Below, in pieces: positions 1 to 7,611 of a stretch of DNA of 30,694 bases (within the stretch, counting starts at the first letter, position 1; the number at the start of each line of letters is the position of its first letter). This stretch comes from Elusimicrobia bacterium UBA4817 (GTDB taxonomy: Bacteria > Elusimicrobiota > UBA8919). The stretch lies in contig DHFT01000002.1 of NCBI GenBank assembly GCA_002402375.1, positions 1 to 30,694 of the forward strand, given 5' to 3'. A program made the translations under genes and the position numbers. The notes below the pieces were generated by a model. That model was not told where the DNA came from. It saw nothing but the letters and a program-made list of their open reading frames with translations, and searched no databases.

Positions 1-216
1 GTCTGTAAATGCAAAAATGTTGATTGTATAAAAATTGCCGACCTCAAAAAACTTTTTCTGTCCTTGAACCCTTTTGAACTGAGTCAAACTATTGATAAAA
101 AATTAAACAAAATTTATGACGCTGCATCTAAAAATAGTAAAATTTACAAAAATTTTAATTCCGAACCTTATATTGTTAATAACTCTGTTTCTTCTAACTT
201 ATGGTTACATTCTTAA
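1..216 (+). CDS. 3' end of an unidentified gene, possibly a transposase/integrase (partial)
   Basis: Frame 1 on the plus strand is open from the window edge to a TAA at 214-216, giving 71 residues with no start inside the window. The peptide contains CKCKNVDC near its beginning and LNPFELSQTIDKKLNKIYD in the middle. The 'NPFEL...KL..I' pattern reminds me of the C-terminal tail of some DDE transposases, but this is a weak resemblance. It converges with the last gene of the envelope operon and overlaps its end by 23 nt. It is the only plausible plus-strand gene in the window. An accidental open frame in AT-rich DNA cannot be excluded. Confidence 0.35.
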   Translation, partial: VCKCKNVDCIKIADLKKLFLSLNPFELSQTIDKKLNKIYDAASKNSKIYKNFNSEPYIVNNSVSSNLWLHS

Positions 217-1120
217 ATGATTTGACAAGCAAGGAACGATATAAAAGTGGGAGCATAATTTCGTGGTGACCGATGAAGTAAAAACCGTTGTTCCCGGCGG
301 GTCGGGACACTACGTTTTCAAAAGCACGGTATTGAAAATTCATATCAAAATTGGCAGCGGTAAAATTTCTTGCTTTATATCCGAGATTTCTGGAAAGATT
401 TAATGCTTTAAGAAAAACCTCGGGAAGTATGACTGCGGAACCGAAATTAAGTATTACACCTCCCTCAAGTTTTGATACGATTTCCGAAAATTTAAGAAAA
501 TCATTGTAGGATGTTTTACCCCAACTGGCGCCATCGCACTCCGGATGCTGATATATTATGTCCGTTCCGATACCTGCATGAACCGTTGCGGGAATTTTTA
601 ATCTATATGCATTACCCAAAATACTTTCCCTACGAAACTTCAGTTTTTTTTCATTTACCATTTTCCCGATCGTCTCGCCTAATCCGAGATTTCTTTCAGC
701 ACCATATTTTACTGCTTCATTTATAAATTTGCCCGTCTCAAAAGCCATGCCGAATTTACCGTCTTTCAGTTGCTCTGCCACATCCTCGGAAGTTTTTCCG
801 CAATATGAAATTTCAAAATCGTGTATGATTGATGCACCATTTGTTGCAATTGCCGTAATGATATTTTTTTTCATCATATCAATAACCAGATGAGAAAGTC
901 CGCATTTAATTATATGCGCCCCGAACATAAAAATTACCGGTTTTCTGTTTTTTCTTGCGTCAATAATTCTTTTTACAAGTTCCTTAAAGTTTTTTCCGGC
1001 GAGAACATCCGGAACTGTTTCCAAAAATTCTTTTCCTGAGGGCTTGGTAAATATACTTAACTGCACCTTGCTTTTTCTTTTCGCCAGCAGGTATCTTTTT
1101 ACATTTTTAAGGTTTAACAT
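194..1120 (-). CDS. Deoxyhypusine-synthase-like NAD-binding-fold protein of unknown function
   Basis: This 308-residue protein has an N-terminal half with GAHIIKCGLSHLVIDMM, then a TNGASIIHDFE block and GKTSEDV. The C-terminal half carries HAGIGTDIIYQHPECDG and NFGSAVILPEVFLKAL. The layout (glycine-rich turn, T-x-GA-x-x-x-HD, late GSA) resembles the NAD-binding fold of deoxyhypusine/homospermidine synthases. I do not see the classic lysine-bearing active-site loop, so the substrate is unknown. It is the last gene of the envelope operon and its start overlaps the DUF3108 gene by 14 nt, implying coupled translation. The stop is TAG. A role in envelope or polyamine metabolism is conjecture. Confidence 0.55.
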   Translation of the reverse strand: MLNLKNVKRYLLAKRKSKVQLSIFTKPSGKEFLETVPDVLAGKNFKELVKRIIDARKNRKPVIFMFGAHIIKCGLSHLVIDMMKKNIITAIATNGASIIHDFEISYCGKTSEDVAEQLKDGKFGMAFETGKFINEAVKYGAERNLGLGETIGKMVNEKKLKFRRESILGNAYRLKIPATVHAGIGTDIIYQHPECDGASWGKTSYNDFLKFSEIVSKLEGGVILNFGSAVILPEVFLKALNLSRNLGYKARNFTAANFDMNFQYRAFENVVSRPAGNNGFYFIGHHEIMLPLLYRSLLVKSFKNVTIS

Positions 1121-1898
1121 TTTCGCCTCCCGTGTTTAATTCTGCGACGATTGAACCTACCGCTATTTCCGACCTCATTTTTACCGGTATATGATATTCA
1201 TCGGCGGTAAGCCAGATTAAGACCTTTCCTTTCTGCATAAATAATCCTGTATCCCGTAAATCCGGTTCCACTATAATCGTTTTATATTTTTTCCCGTTAA
1301 TTTTTATTTTTTCTTTATTATGAACCATTACTTTCATTTTATAATTCTTTTTGTTTAAATTGGCATTCAGGGTAAATATATCCCCGGGTCTAATTTCCTG
1401 CAATCGCACCCAATAAAGCGCTGCAAGAACGTCCAGAACATTTTCCGGTATTTCAAATGTTTCGCCTTTGTTGTTGGTAGCCGAATGTTTATCCTGGTCG
1501 TAATCAACCTTTTTTTCTCTTTTATATTTTCCCTCGGAAATGTGCTGTTCAAAAGCAACTGAATGAAATTTTTCTACATCAACCCACGAGTTTGTAAAGT
1601 CCCTTACCTTAAAAAACACATCAAAAAACGGCGCGGACTTTGCTTCCGAGTAAATATGGTACGCTTTTTTCCCGCGATAGTCCGTAATGCCTTTTATCTC
1701 AAGCGTGCCATAGCCCACTTTTACAAACTTCCAATATACATCGTAGATAAGTTTTTCTTCAATCGGCAGTTTTTTTTCTTCACCAGAAATGATTACAGCG
1801 ATAAAAACAAAGATTACAGCGATAAAAAATCGCCGAAATCGTTTTCTTACATCGCTGCTATCTGGCTTTATTCTGTTTAATAATCCATTCGGCGGCAT
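1107..1898 (-). CDS. DUF3108 family exported protein
   Basis: This 263-residue protein has a positively charged N terminus (RKRFRR, residues 18-23) followed by a hydrophobic segment (about 24-38) ending near SGEE, consistent with a signal peptide or anchor. The rest is beta-rich, with YDVYWKFVKVGYGTLEI near residues 52-68 and a conserved-looking C-terminal half, as expected for DUF3108, a family of periplasmic proteins of unknown function often found near LPS genes. The ATG lies inside the end of the upstream ligase-phosphatase gene (41-nt overlap) and is preceded by an AAAGGA-type ribosome site. No better start follows it before the hydrophobic segment. The signal-peptide codons coincide with an imperfect inverted repeat at 1791-1862. 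Confidence 0.75.
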   Translation of the reverse strand: MPPNGLLNRIKPDSSDVRKRFRRFFIAVIFVFIAVIISGEEKKLPIEEKLIYDVYWKFVKVGYGTLEIKGITDYRGKKAYHIYSEAKSAPFFDVFFKVRDFTNSWVDVEKFHSVAFEQHISEGKYKREKKVDYDQDKHSATNNKGETFEIPENVLDVLAALYWVRLQEIRPGDIFTLNANLNKKNYKMKVMVHNKEKIKINGKKYKTIIVEPDLRDTGLFMQKGKVLIWLTADEYHIPVKMRSEIAVGSIVAELNTGGENVKP

Positions 1899-3576
1899 CT
1901 AAAATATCCTTTGCGGTATAATCCGCACCCTTTACGTTAATCCCCGCACCGGTTAAAACAAAAACGGATCCGCACCCGACATTTTTTGCCAAATCGATAT
2001 CCGACTGCATATCTCCTACCATATAGGAATTTTTAATATCTATATTAAGGTTTTTTTTTGCCTCTAAAATCATCCCGGGCCTCGGCTTGCGACATTTACA
2101 ATTTTCGTCGGGGTGATGAGGACAGAGATAAACACCGTTTATTACGGCATCTTTTTCTTTTAATTTCTTTATGATAACTTTATTTAATTTTTTGACATCA
2201 CTTTCGGAAAAATTTCCTCTCGCTACTCCCGACTGATTGGTAATGACCACAACCTTGTAGTCCGCTTGATTTAACAATTTTATTGCCGGATATGAACTTT
2301 CCAAAATTTCCAATTTCTGCTCGTCGGCAGAATAATGCATATCCTTATTTATAGTTCCGTCTCTGTCAATAAAAACTGCCCGACTTTTATAAAATGTTAA
2401 TGCCATCAGAAACCACATAATCATCTGAATTTCGGAATCGCCATAAACATGCTCTGTCAGACCCGATAATAAAAATCCCGAAATTGCAAAAAGACAACCG
2501 TAAATAAAAAATTTTTCTTCCTCAACGGAATGCTTCGCCTTTTTTACTCCATAGTAAAAATAAACCGAAAACAGATACAAAAAAGCAAGAAGACCGATAA
2601 CACCTCTTTCAACCAGTATATGTATAAAAGTATTGTGCAAATGCGAAAGTTTGTAAAACTCTTTTGAAAAATTCAATTTTTGATAGTAATCCGGATAAAC
2701 CTTTTTTATATTTTTCAACCCTACGCCTAACAACGGATAATCCTTGAAAATTTCAAAAGATGTTTTCCACATCGTTATGCGGACGGGGTCGCTAAAATCG
2801 GTCGCCCTTTTAAGAATACTCCTGCGCATATCCATAAATATATTTGAGATTACAACCAAAACCGAAACCGCAACAATGATATAAACCAAATTTTTCAACC
2901 GCTTTATGTACATCAAAAAAATTGTGCCCATAAGTATAGCCGTTGAGAGCCAAACCATTCTTACATAACTAAAAAATATGCCTAAAAAAATGCTGACGAA
3001 TAAAATTATAGGATATAAAAACTTTTTCTTGGAATGTAAAAGCAGAAATATACTTAGTGGCAATGCGACCAGCAATCCTTCGGCATAAGTCTGTGCCCAA
3101 GAACGCGTTCCGTGAGCGCGAAAATTAAACAAACTGAAAAACCGCGTGAACGCAGGTAAATGATCCCATACATATAAATTGTTTCCTATTAGATACTGTA
3201 AAAATCCCAAAAAGCCCATTATTGCTGATGATATTAAAAATACGTACATTATTTTTTTGGCGTGATTGAAATTTTTTACATTTGCAAGGGTAAGAAAAAA
3301 AATAAAAAATAACATATTTTCATTAAGGCCTTTTATACTTCGTCCGAAGTCAAGGCCGAACAGGGCAGAAACAATCGCCGAGCAGAAAAAAATTAAAATT
3401 GCAAAGGTTACCGGAGATGAAAAATCGGCGGACTTGGTTTTTGCTATTTTTACAATCCACACCAAAAACAAAAACAGCCAGACGATATTTGTCGCCGCAA
3501 CGGAAATCGGAAGCACGAATGCAAGAACAAAAAGTCCGTAATACAAAACTGTATCAATTTTTTTTAGCAATTTCAT
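1858..3576 (-). CDS. O-antigen ligase (Wzy/WaaL-type) fused to a GmhB-like HAD phosphatase
   Basis: The N-terminal ~400 residues are a polytopic membrane protein with about ten hydrophobic segments and a large loop containing DPVRITMWKTSFEIFKDYPLLG and a later HLHNTFIHILVERG block, typical of O-antigen ligases and polymerases. The last ~174 residues (from about nt 2382) form a complete HAD phosphatase: FIDRDGTIN (nucleophile Asp), ITNQSGVARG, CPHHPDENCKC (the zinc-binding Cys/His loop typical of GmhB, D-glycero-D-manno-heptose-bisphosphate phosphatase) and MVGDMQSDI. I chose the ATG at 3576; the frame stays open to a TTG at 3618, but that would extend further into lpxK. A GGAGG directly abuts the ATG, so an in-frame TTG two codons later is another option. 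The fusion joins heptose precursor synthesis and O-chain attachment in one polypeptide. Confidence 0.85.
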   Translation of the reverse strand: MKLLKKIDTVLYYGLFVLAFVLPISVAATNIVWLFLFLVWIVKIAKTKSADFSSPVTFAILIFFCSAIVSALFGLDFGRSIKGLNENMLFFIFFLTLANVKNFNHAKKIMYVFLISSAIMGFLGFLQYLIGNNLYVWDHLPAFTRFFSLFNFRAHGTRSWAQTYAEGLLVALPLSIFLLLHSKKKFLYPIILFVSIFLGIFFSYVRMVWLSTAILMGTIFLMYIKRLKNLVYIIVAVSVLVVISNIFMDMRRSILKRATDFSDPVRITMWKTSFEIFKDYPLLGVGLKNIKKVYPDYYQKLNFSKEFYKLSHLHNTFIHILVERGVIGLLAFLYLFSVYFYYGVKKAKHSVEEEKFFIYGCLFAISGFLLSGLTEHVYGDSEIQMIMWFLMALTFYKSRAVFIDRDGTINKDMHYSADEQKLEILESSYPAIKLLNQADYKVVVITNQSGVARGNFSESDVKKLNKVIIKKLKEKDAVINGVYLCPHHPDENCKCRKPRPGMILEAKKNLNIDIKNSYMVGDMQSDIDLAKNVGCGSVFVLTGAGINVKGADYTAKDILDAAEWIIKQNKAR

Positions 3577-4324
3577 CCTCCAAAAATTTTTTGAACCCAT
3601 CTTTTTGACGTATTTCAAGTTTTATGTCTAATACATAACACGGGAAATCATCGGGCAATCGGACAACATCTTTTGAAGTAGTAATTACAAATGCTTGTAA
3701 CTCTGCGGCATCCGAGTATAATTTTTTTATATCTTTATCTCTGAAAAAGTAATGGTCAGGAAACTTTCTATGAACCAGAAGATTTACTCCTATTTCTTTA
3801 AGTGTTTTTTCAAAATCCTCAGGCACAGCGATTCCGGATACGGCAATAGCATTCCGGTTTTTAAGTAATGCCGGTTCCGTTTCCGAACCGTTTTTATTAA
3901 AAATCTTTTTGCTGAAAAACGCATGAAAAATCGGCGCCGCCTTGTTATATTTCCTGATAACATTTTCTATCTCACAAATAGTTTTATCAGTCACTTTATC
4001 ACACCTTGTAATAACGAACGCCGAAGCGCGGTTTATATTTCTAACCGGTTCTCTTAAATAGCCGGCAGGTAAAAGCAAATTGTTCCCGAACGGGTTTAAC
4101 GCATTTATACAGACAATATCAATATCCCTGCAAAGATTTAGGTGCTGGAAGCCATCGTCTAAAATTATAGTATCAACACCAAATTTTTCAATTGCAAGCA
4201 ATCCAGTTTTATATCTGTTTTTACCGATAATTACAGGAACATTGTTGAGCATTTTTGCCATAAGATACGGCTCGTCACCGGCAAGTTTTGCTCCTAATAA
4301 AACTTTGTTGCCATCCGTTACCAC
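3554..4324 (-). CDS. lpxK: Tetraacyldisaccharide 4'-kinase LpxK, C-terminal part (frame-shifted from its N-terminal part)
   Basis: These 256 residues match the body of LpxK, which phosphorylates the 4' position of lipid A disaccharide at the inner membrane. Visible blocks are AGDEPYLMA, TIILDDGFQHLNL and LLPAGYLREP, all characteristic of the family. The Walker A half is in the preceding frame (4318-4569). The two frames meet inside a 7-nt tandem repeat at 4321-4347, where the upstream frame ends at TAA 4318-4320. This open frame can begin at GTG 4322-4324, overlapping that stop (GTGGTAA), so reinitiation could make a separate polypeptide. The two pieces add to about 339 residues, the normal LpxK length. 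It is either a phase-variable gene in the off state, a recent pseudogene, or a repeat-length error in assembly. Confidence 0.85.
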   Translation of the reverse strand: MVTDGNKVLLGAKLAGDEPYLMAKMLNNVPVIIGKNRYKTGLLAIEKFGVDTIILDDGFQHLNLCRDIDIVCINALNPFGNNLLLPAGYLREPVRNINRASAFVITRCDKVTDKTICEIENVIRKYNKAAPIFHAFFSKKIFNKNGSETEPALLKNRNAIAVSGIAVPEDFEKTLKEIGVNLLVHRKFPDHYFFRDKDIKKLYSDAAELQAFVITTSKDVVRLPDDFPCYVLDIKLEIRQKDGFKKFLEDEIAKKN

Positions 4325-4569
4325 TTCCGACTTCCGACTTCCGACTTATATCCTCTTGAAATCACACAAACTTTTTTATTTAATTTTTTTAACAATTCCG
4401 CTAAAAAAATCACAGCCGGCGTTTTACCCGTGCCACCGACGGTAATATTACCAACCGATATAACTTTACATGGTAGTTTTTTTTGTCCGCTTTTTTTAAT
4501 TTTTTGCGAAATAATAAAGCACAAATAATATAAAAACGAAAACGGATAAAGAATTTTAAGCGGCTTCAT
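4318..4569 (-). CDS. lpxK: Tetraacyldisaccharide 4'-kinase LpxK, N-terminal part with Walker A motif
   Basis: This 83-residue frame holds the LpxK N terminus: a hydrophobic membrane-associating helix (about residues 6-22) and the nucleotide-binding loop GNITVGGTGKTP at residues 40-51, then VCVISRGYKS. After SRGY, where LpxK normally continues toward its VxDG...GDEP block, the sequence enters the heptanucleotide array, reads SEVGSRKW and stops. Alone it would be inactive because the catalytic remainder is missing. Its ATG overlaps the stop of the upstream deacetylase gene by 4 nt (ATGA), so it is still embedded in the operon. By direct reading, one more 7-nt unit, or two fewer, joins this frame to the downstream one. 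Confidence 0.85.
   Translation of the reverse strand: MKPLKILYPFSFLYYLCFIISQKIKKSGQKKLPCKVISVGNITVGGTGKTPAVIFLAELLKKLNKKVCVISRGYKSEVGSRKW
4321..4347. repeat. Heptanucleotide tandem array in lpxK
   Basis: On the plus strand the unit ACTTCCG starts at 4323, 4330 and 4337 and continues partially to 4347, giving about 3.6 copies. The unit length is not a multiple of three, so each gain or loss of a unit changes the lpxK reading frame. Together with its flank, 29 consecutive bases are identical to the array at 10184-10218 on the opposite strand. Confidence 0.95.
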
Positions 4570-5261
4570 ATTTTTCTATAAATCTTTTCGTAAATGTTTG
4601 AAATGAACGGTTTTGAATAAATTCTCAACCGGTTTTCCAGCCAGGTTTTAGGATTTCTTACTTCAACCCTTTTTAATAAATACGGATTTTGACCGACGGA
4701 GTTCAATCCGATATTCAGAGTCAACCCCGTTAAAAATCCCGCTTCTTTTAATGCTGAAACATATAAATTGTCATACTCGCCGTAAGGATAGCAAAAATGT
4801 TTCGTTTCTTTTTTCAGATTTTCTTTAATTATTTTTTTAGAAACTAATAAATCATTAACAAGTTCCTCTTTTGTCGGCTGTGTTGTTGAATGTCTCGGAT
4901 GTGTGTGACTGTGCGATTCAAAACTGAAAATACCGGATGATTCCATTTCTTTAATTTGTTGCCAGTGCAGATGGCCGAGCATGCCTACACGAGAAGTTAT
5001 TAAAAAAACGGTCGCCTTAAAATTGAAATTTTTTAAAATCGGAAATGCTTCGGAATAATTATCCCGGTATCCGTCGTCAAAAGTCAGATGAACGGTTCTC
5101 TCCGGCAACTCTTTTTTACCGGTGATATAATTAAAAATATCGTCAAGCGTTGCCGAAGAATAATTTTTTTTTTTAAGAGAAAGCAGGTTCTCTTCAAAAA
5201 TTTCAGGCGTAATTTTTCCGTTTTTATTTATCGTGTGATAGCACAAAATCAGGACGGACAT
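4566..5261 (-). CDS. Polysaccharide deacetylase (NodB-homology, CE4)
   Basis: This 231-residue protein has the CE4 fold signature: LTFDDGY at residues 59-65 (catalytic base and metal Asp) and a HSHTHP metal-binding block at 117-122, followed by KHFCYPYGEYD, the third conserved motif. No signal peptide is evident, so a cytoplasmic or membrane-face role in removing N-acetyl groups from a sugar intermediate is more likely than peptidoglycan editing. It overlaps the RfaG-like gene by 13 nt and lpxK by 4 nt. Its position between an LPS-type glycosyltransferase and lpxK suggests a substrate within LPS or exopolysaccharide assembly; the actual sugar cannot be read from the sequence. Confidence 0.85.
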   Translation of the reverse strand: MSVLILCYHTINKNGKITPEIFEENLLSLKKKNYSSATLDDIFNYITGKKELPERTVHLTFDDGYRDNYSEAFPILKNFNFKATVFLITSRVGMLGHLHWQQIKEMESSGIFSFESHSHTHPRHSTTQPTKEELVNDLLVSKKIIKENLKKETKHFCYPYGEYDNLYVSALKEAGFLTGLTLNIGLNSVGQNPYLLKRVEVRNPKTWLENRLRIYSKPFISNIYEKIYRKI

Positions 5262-6409
5262 ATTGCTCCCACAAATTCCATTATTTTTTTGATATGTTTT
5301 TCATTGGAAAAATTTTCTGCCGTTTTTCTCGCACCGACAGACATTTCCATAAGTTCCTCTTTTCGCAACGAGTTTGCCTTTTTCATTTTATCTGAAATTT
5401 CTATAGCATCTCTCGGATTTTTTATTACAAATCCGTTTTTACCGTCGGAAATTATCTCAGATGCACCCGTTAAAGAAGAAACTATTATAGGCGTTCCGCA
5501 GGCAAGCGATTCAAGAGCCACATTAGGAAACGGGTCATAAAAACTCGGATAAACAAAAAAATCCGCCGCCTTGTAAAACTCTCTTATATCATCCTGCCAA
5601 CCGACAAATTTCACAAAATCGGAAAGTTGCAAATTTTGAGATTTTTTCTTGAAATAATTTTCCCTGCCACGACCGACAACGAGCATTTTAGCATTTTTCT
5701 GCTCTTTATTCAAAAGATAAAATGCGTCTAAAAGCGGCTCAAGTCCTTTAAGAAAATGATTTGATGAAACAAATAAAAAAATAAAATCAGAATCGGAAAA
5801 ACTAAACTTATGCAAAATTGACTTACGGGCAATGTCTTTGCCGGCAGAATTAAATTTTTCTACATCAATTCCGTTTATTATAATTTTAATTTTTGAGGGG
5901 TCAACTTTATATGTTTCTGTCAGATTATTTGCAACAATTTTAGACGGGCAAAGGAAAAGTTTTGTTTTATCATTTGTAAAAATTCGTTTCTCAATATAAA
6001 GTTTCAGCCAGTGCGAAGGACTTAACAATCTTCGCGTATATCTTAAGAATTTTCCAAAAAAAGTCCTGTACTTCAAAAGTGAAATCCAAACATACTTGCT
6101 ATAAACTCCGCCGCTAAGACGATATATGTCTTGATAATACACATTACCGGTGGCAAAAATTAAATCAAATTTCTCTTTTTGGATTTCTTTTTTTGAATTA
6201 ACGGCAAAACTTAAAATTTTAAGAACTGACGGGAAAGGAATAACTTTAATTTTATGAAAAACTATCTTTGGATTATTTACAATATCACATTTAGCGGCAT
6301 ATACGGAAACATTAAAGCCCTGCTCGGCAAAAAGCGCCGCAAGATTTCTCATATACCGCTCCGCACCGCCGGAACTGCTTATGTTTTTATGAACAATTGC
6401 TATTTTAAT
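5249..6409 (-). CDS. GT4 glycosyltransferase, RfaG/WaaG-like, probable ATT start
   Basis: This is a two-Rossmann-domain GT4 enzyme. The donor-binding half has INGIDVEKF, FLFVSSNHFLKGLEPLLDA and, near the end, YPSFYDPFPNVALESLACG, the EX7E-type signature. The first ATG (6352) would omit the first beta strand and acceptor loop. The frame stays open upstream and encodes KIAIVHKNISSSGGAERY, the expected N terminus of WaaG-like enzymes. No ATG, GTG or TTG suits this start. An ATT at 6407-6409 has a GGAG 7 nt before it and overlaps the stop of the upstream GT9 gene, so I place the start there. The likely role is adding a hexose to the LPS inner core at the cytoplasmic membrane face. Confidence 0.8.
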   Translation of the reverse strand: MKIAIVHKNISSSGGAERYMRNLAALFAEQGFNVSVYAAKCDIVNNPKIVFHKIKVIPFPSVLKILSFAVNSKKEIQKEKFDLIFATGNVYYQDIYRLSGGVYSKYVWISLLKYRTFFGKFLRYTRRLLSPSHWLKLYIEKRIFTNDKTKLFLCPSKIVANNLTETYKVDPSKIKIIINGIDVEKFNSAGKDIARKSILHKFSFSDSDFIFLFVSSNHFLKGLEPLLDAFYLLNKEQKNAKMLVVGRGRENYFKKKSQNLQLSDFVKFVGWQDDIREFYKAADFFVYPSFYDPFPNVALESLACGTPIIVSSLTGASEIISDGKNGFVIKNPRDAIEISDKMKKANSLRKEELMEMSVGARKTAENFSNEKHIKKIMEFVGAICPS

Positions 6410-7346
6410 TTTTTTTCTCCAAATAGTTTGACAGTTTTTCTAAAACGGTTTCTACAGAGAGATTTTTAAGTTCTCCCTGAATATACCCGTGAATACTTTC
6501 CGGCGGACTCCAGCCGTAAGCACCGTTTTTCTGACCGTAAATTATAAAAGTCGGCGTCTTTTGACTAACCGCTATATGCGCCGGAGCCGAACTTGTGCCG
6601 ATGTGAAGCGAACAGTTTTTTATAAGTGCCGCCAAATCAAGAATATCAAAATTGTCGCAAAGTATATGTTGCTTTTTGCATAAAGACATTGCACTTTTTA
6701 CATAATCAAGTTCGCCAGGACCCCATAAAAAAATAATTCTTGCGTTATATTTTTCCGCAAGCAAGTCAGCAAGGCGAGAGAATTTTTCTTTTTGCCATTG
6801 ACGATGTTTCCGACGGTTAGTTATATCAAGAGTGACTAAAAAATTCTGTCTGGAAATTTTATTCTTATAAAAAAAATCAAGAACCTTTTTCTCGTTTTCA
6901 GCGGCAAATACCAAATCCAAATCTATACCGTCACCGCTTACTCCTAACTCTTCAAGTATCTGAAGCCGGTCATTGACCGTATAACCCTTGTCCTGATATT
7001 TCGGCATTATATTGTAGCACCAGAATCCCCACGGACGATAAAAAGCGAGCCGTTTTTTAGCACCAGAAAAAAGTGTATAGTAACCTGAAATCGCAGAATG
7101 CATAAAATCAATTACCGTGTCAAATTTTTGCTCTCTGATTTTTCCAAGTGTGTCCTTATCCCAGGGAATTATTCCCGATAAATAGGGATTGTATCTTAAA
7201 ATTTTCTCTGCTGATTTTCCTGTCAAAAAATATATTTCGTTTGCCGGATTATTTTTTTTCAATGCCCTTATCAATGGTGTAGTAAGCAACACATCGCCGA
7301 CGGCCCTTAACATAATAATTAAAAATTTTTGCTTGACACTATACAT
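6405..7346 (-). CDS. GT9 glycosyltransferase (heptosyltransferase family)
   Basis: A GT9 enzyme of about 313 residues. The N terminus shows FLIIMLRAVGDVLLTTPLIRAL, the family's acceptor-side motif, and the C-terminal half has LHIGTSSAPAHIAVSQKTPTFIIYG, the ADP-heptose-binding block of WaaC/WaaF/RfaQ-type transferases. In the latter the usual 'NDSGPMH' reads GTSSAPAH, a variant common among divergent RfaQ-like members. I use the ATG at 7346 because it leaves a short N-terminal extension and overlaps the upstream stop by 8 nt; an in-frame ATG at 7370 is possible. It follows the DUF4254 pair and precedes the RfaG-like gene, fitting inner-core assembly with WaaF (10685-11698). Confidence 0.85.
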   Translation of the reverse strand: MYSVKQKFLIIMLRAVGDVLLTTPLIRALKKNNPANEIYFLTGKSAEKILRYNPYLSGIIPWDKDTLGKIREQKFDTVIDFMHSAISGYYTLFSGAKKRLAFYRPWGFWCYNIMPKYQDKGYTVNDRLQILEELGVSGDGIDLDLVFAAENEKKVLDFFYKNKISRQNFLVTLDITNRRKHRQWQKEKFSRLADLLAEKYNARIIFLWGPGELDYVKSAMSLCKKQHILCDNFDILDLAALIKNCSLHIGTSSAPAHIAVSQKTPTFIIYGQKNGAYGWSPPESIHGYIQGELKNLSVETVLEKLSNYLEKKN

Positions 7347-7611
7347 TTTTGATACGGTATTTTGGGTCATTATACATTTTAAACTGTCGGTATATTTTAA
7401 GTTTAATTTTACCTTCCGCTAAATTTTTGAACAATTCCGACAATTCGGCTTCAAGATCTTTTTTTTGTAATTTTAACACTTTTATTTTACCGAGAACCAT
7501 TTTTTTATGATAACTATCCGCATCTTTGCGAATCAACTGCTCGTTCATATGATAAATCTTCAACTGCATTATACTGATTTTATCTGCCAAACTACCTACT
7601 GTTTCTGCCAT
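7339..7611 (-). CDS. DUF4254 protein, C-terminal piece
   Basis: These 90 residues match the second half of DUF4254 proteins: GSLADKISIMQLKIYHM near the start, a charged helix with KVLKLQKKDLEAELSEL, and the terminal YRQFKMYNDP block. DUF4254 is a helical family of unknown function, normally one polypeptide of about 200 residues and often near LPS glycosyltransferases. Here the first half is in another frame (7592-7849), overlapping by 20 nt. This piece has its own GGAGG nine bases before its ATG, so it can be translated alone, and the two parts could assemble. A sequencing error in the A-run at the junction is the simpler alternative. Confidence 0.7.
   Translation of the reverse strand: MAETVGSLADKISIMQLKIYHMNEQLIRKDADSYHKKMVLGKIKVLKLQKKDLEAELSELFKNLAEGKIKLKIYRQFKMYNDPKYRIKNV

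Noticed and set aside
4080..4445. A 121-codon plus-strand open frame across the lpxK break
   Set aside because: It is antisense to conserved LpxK motifs on both sides of the break and has no ribosome site or family resemblance.
5088..5540. A 150-codon open frame on the plus strand
   Set aside because: It lies wholly opposite the deacetylase and RfaG-like genes, both of which have clear family motifs; its translation shows no recognisable domain.
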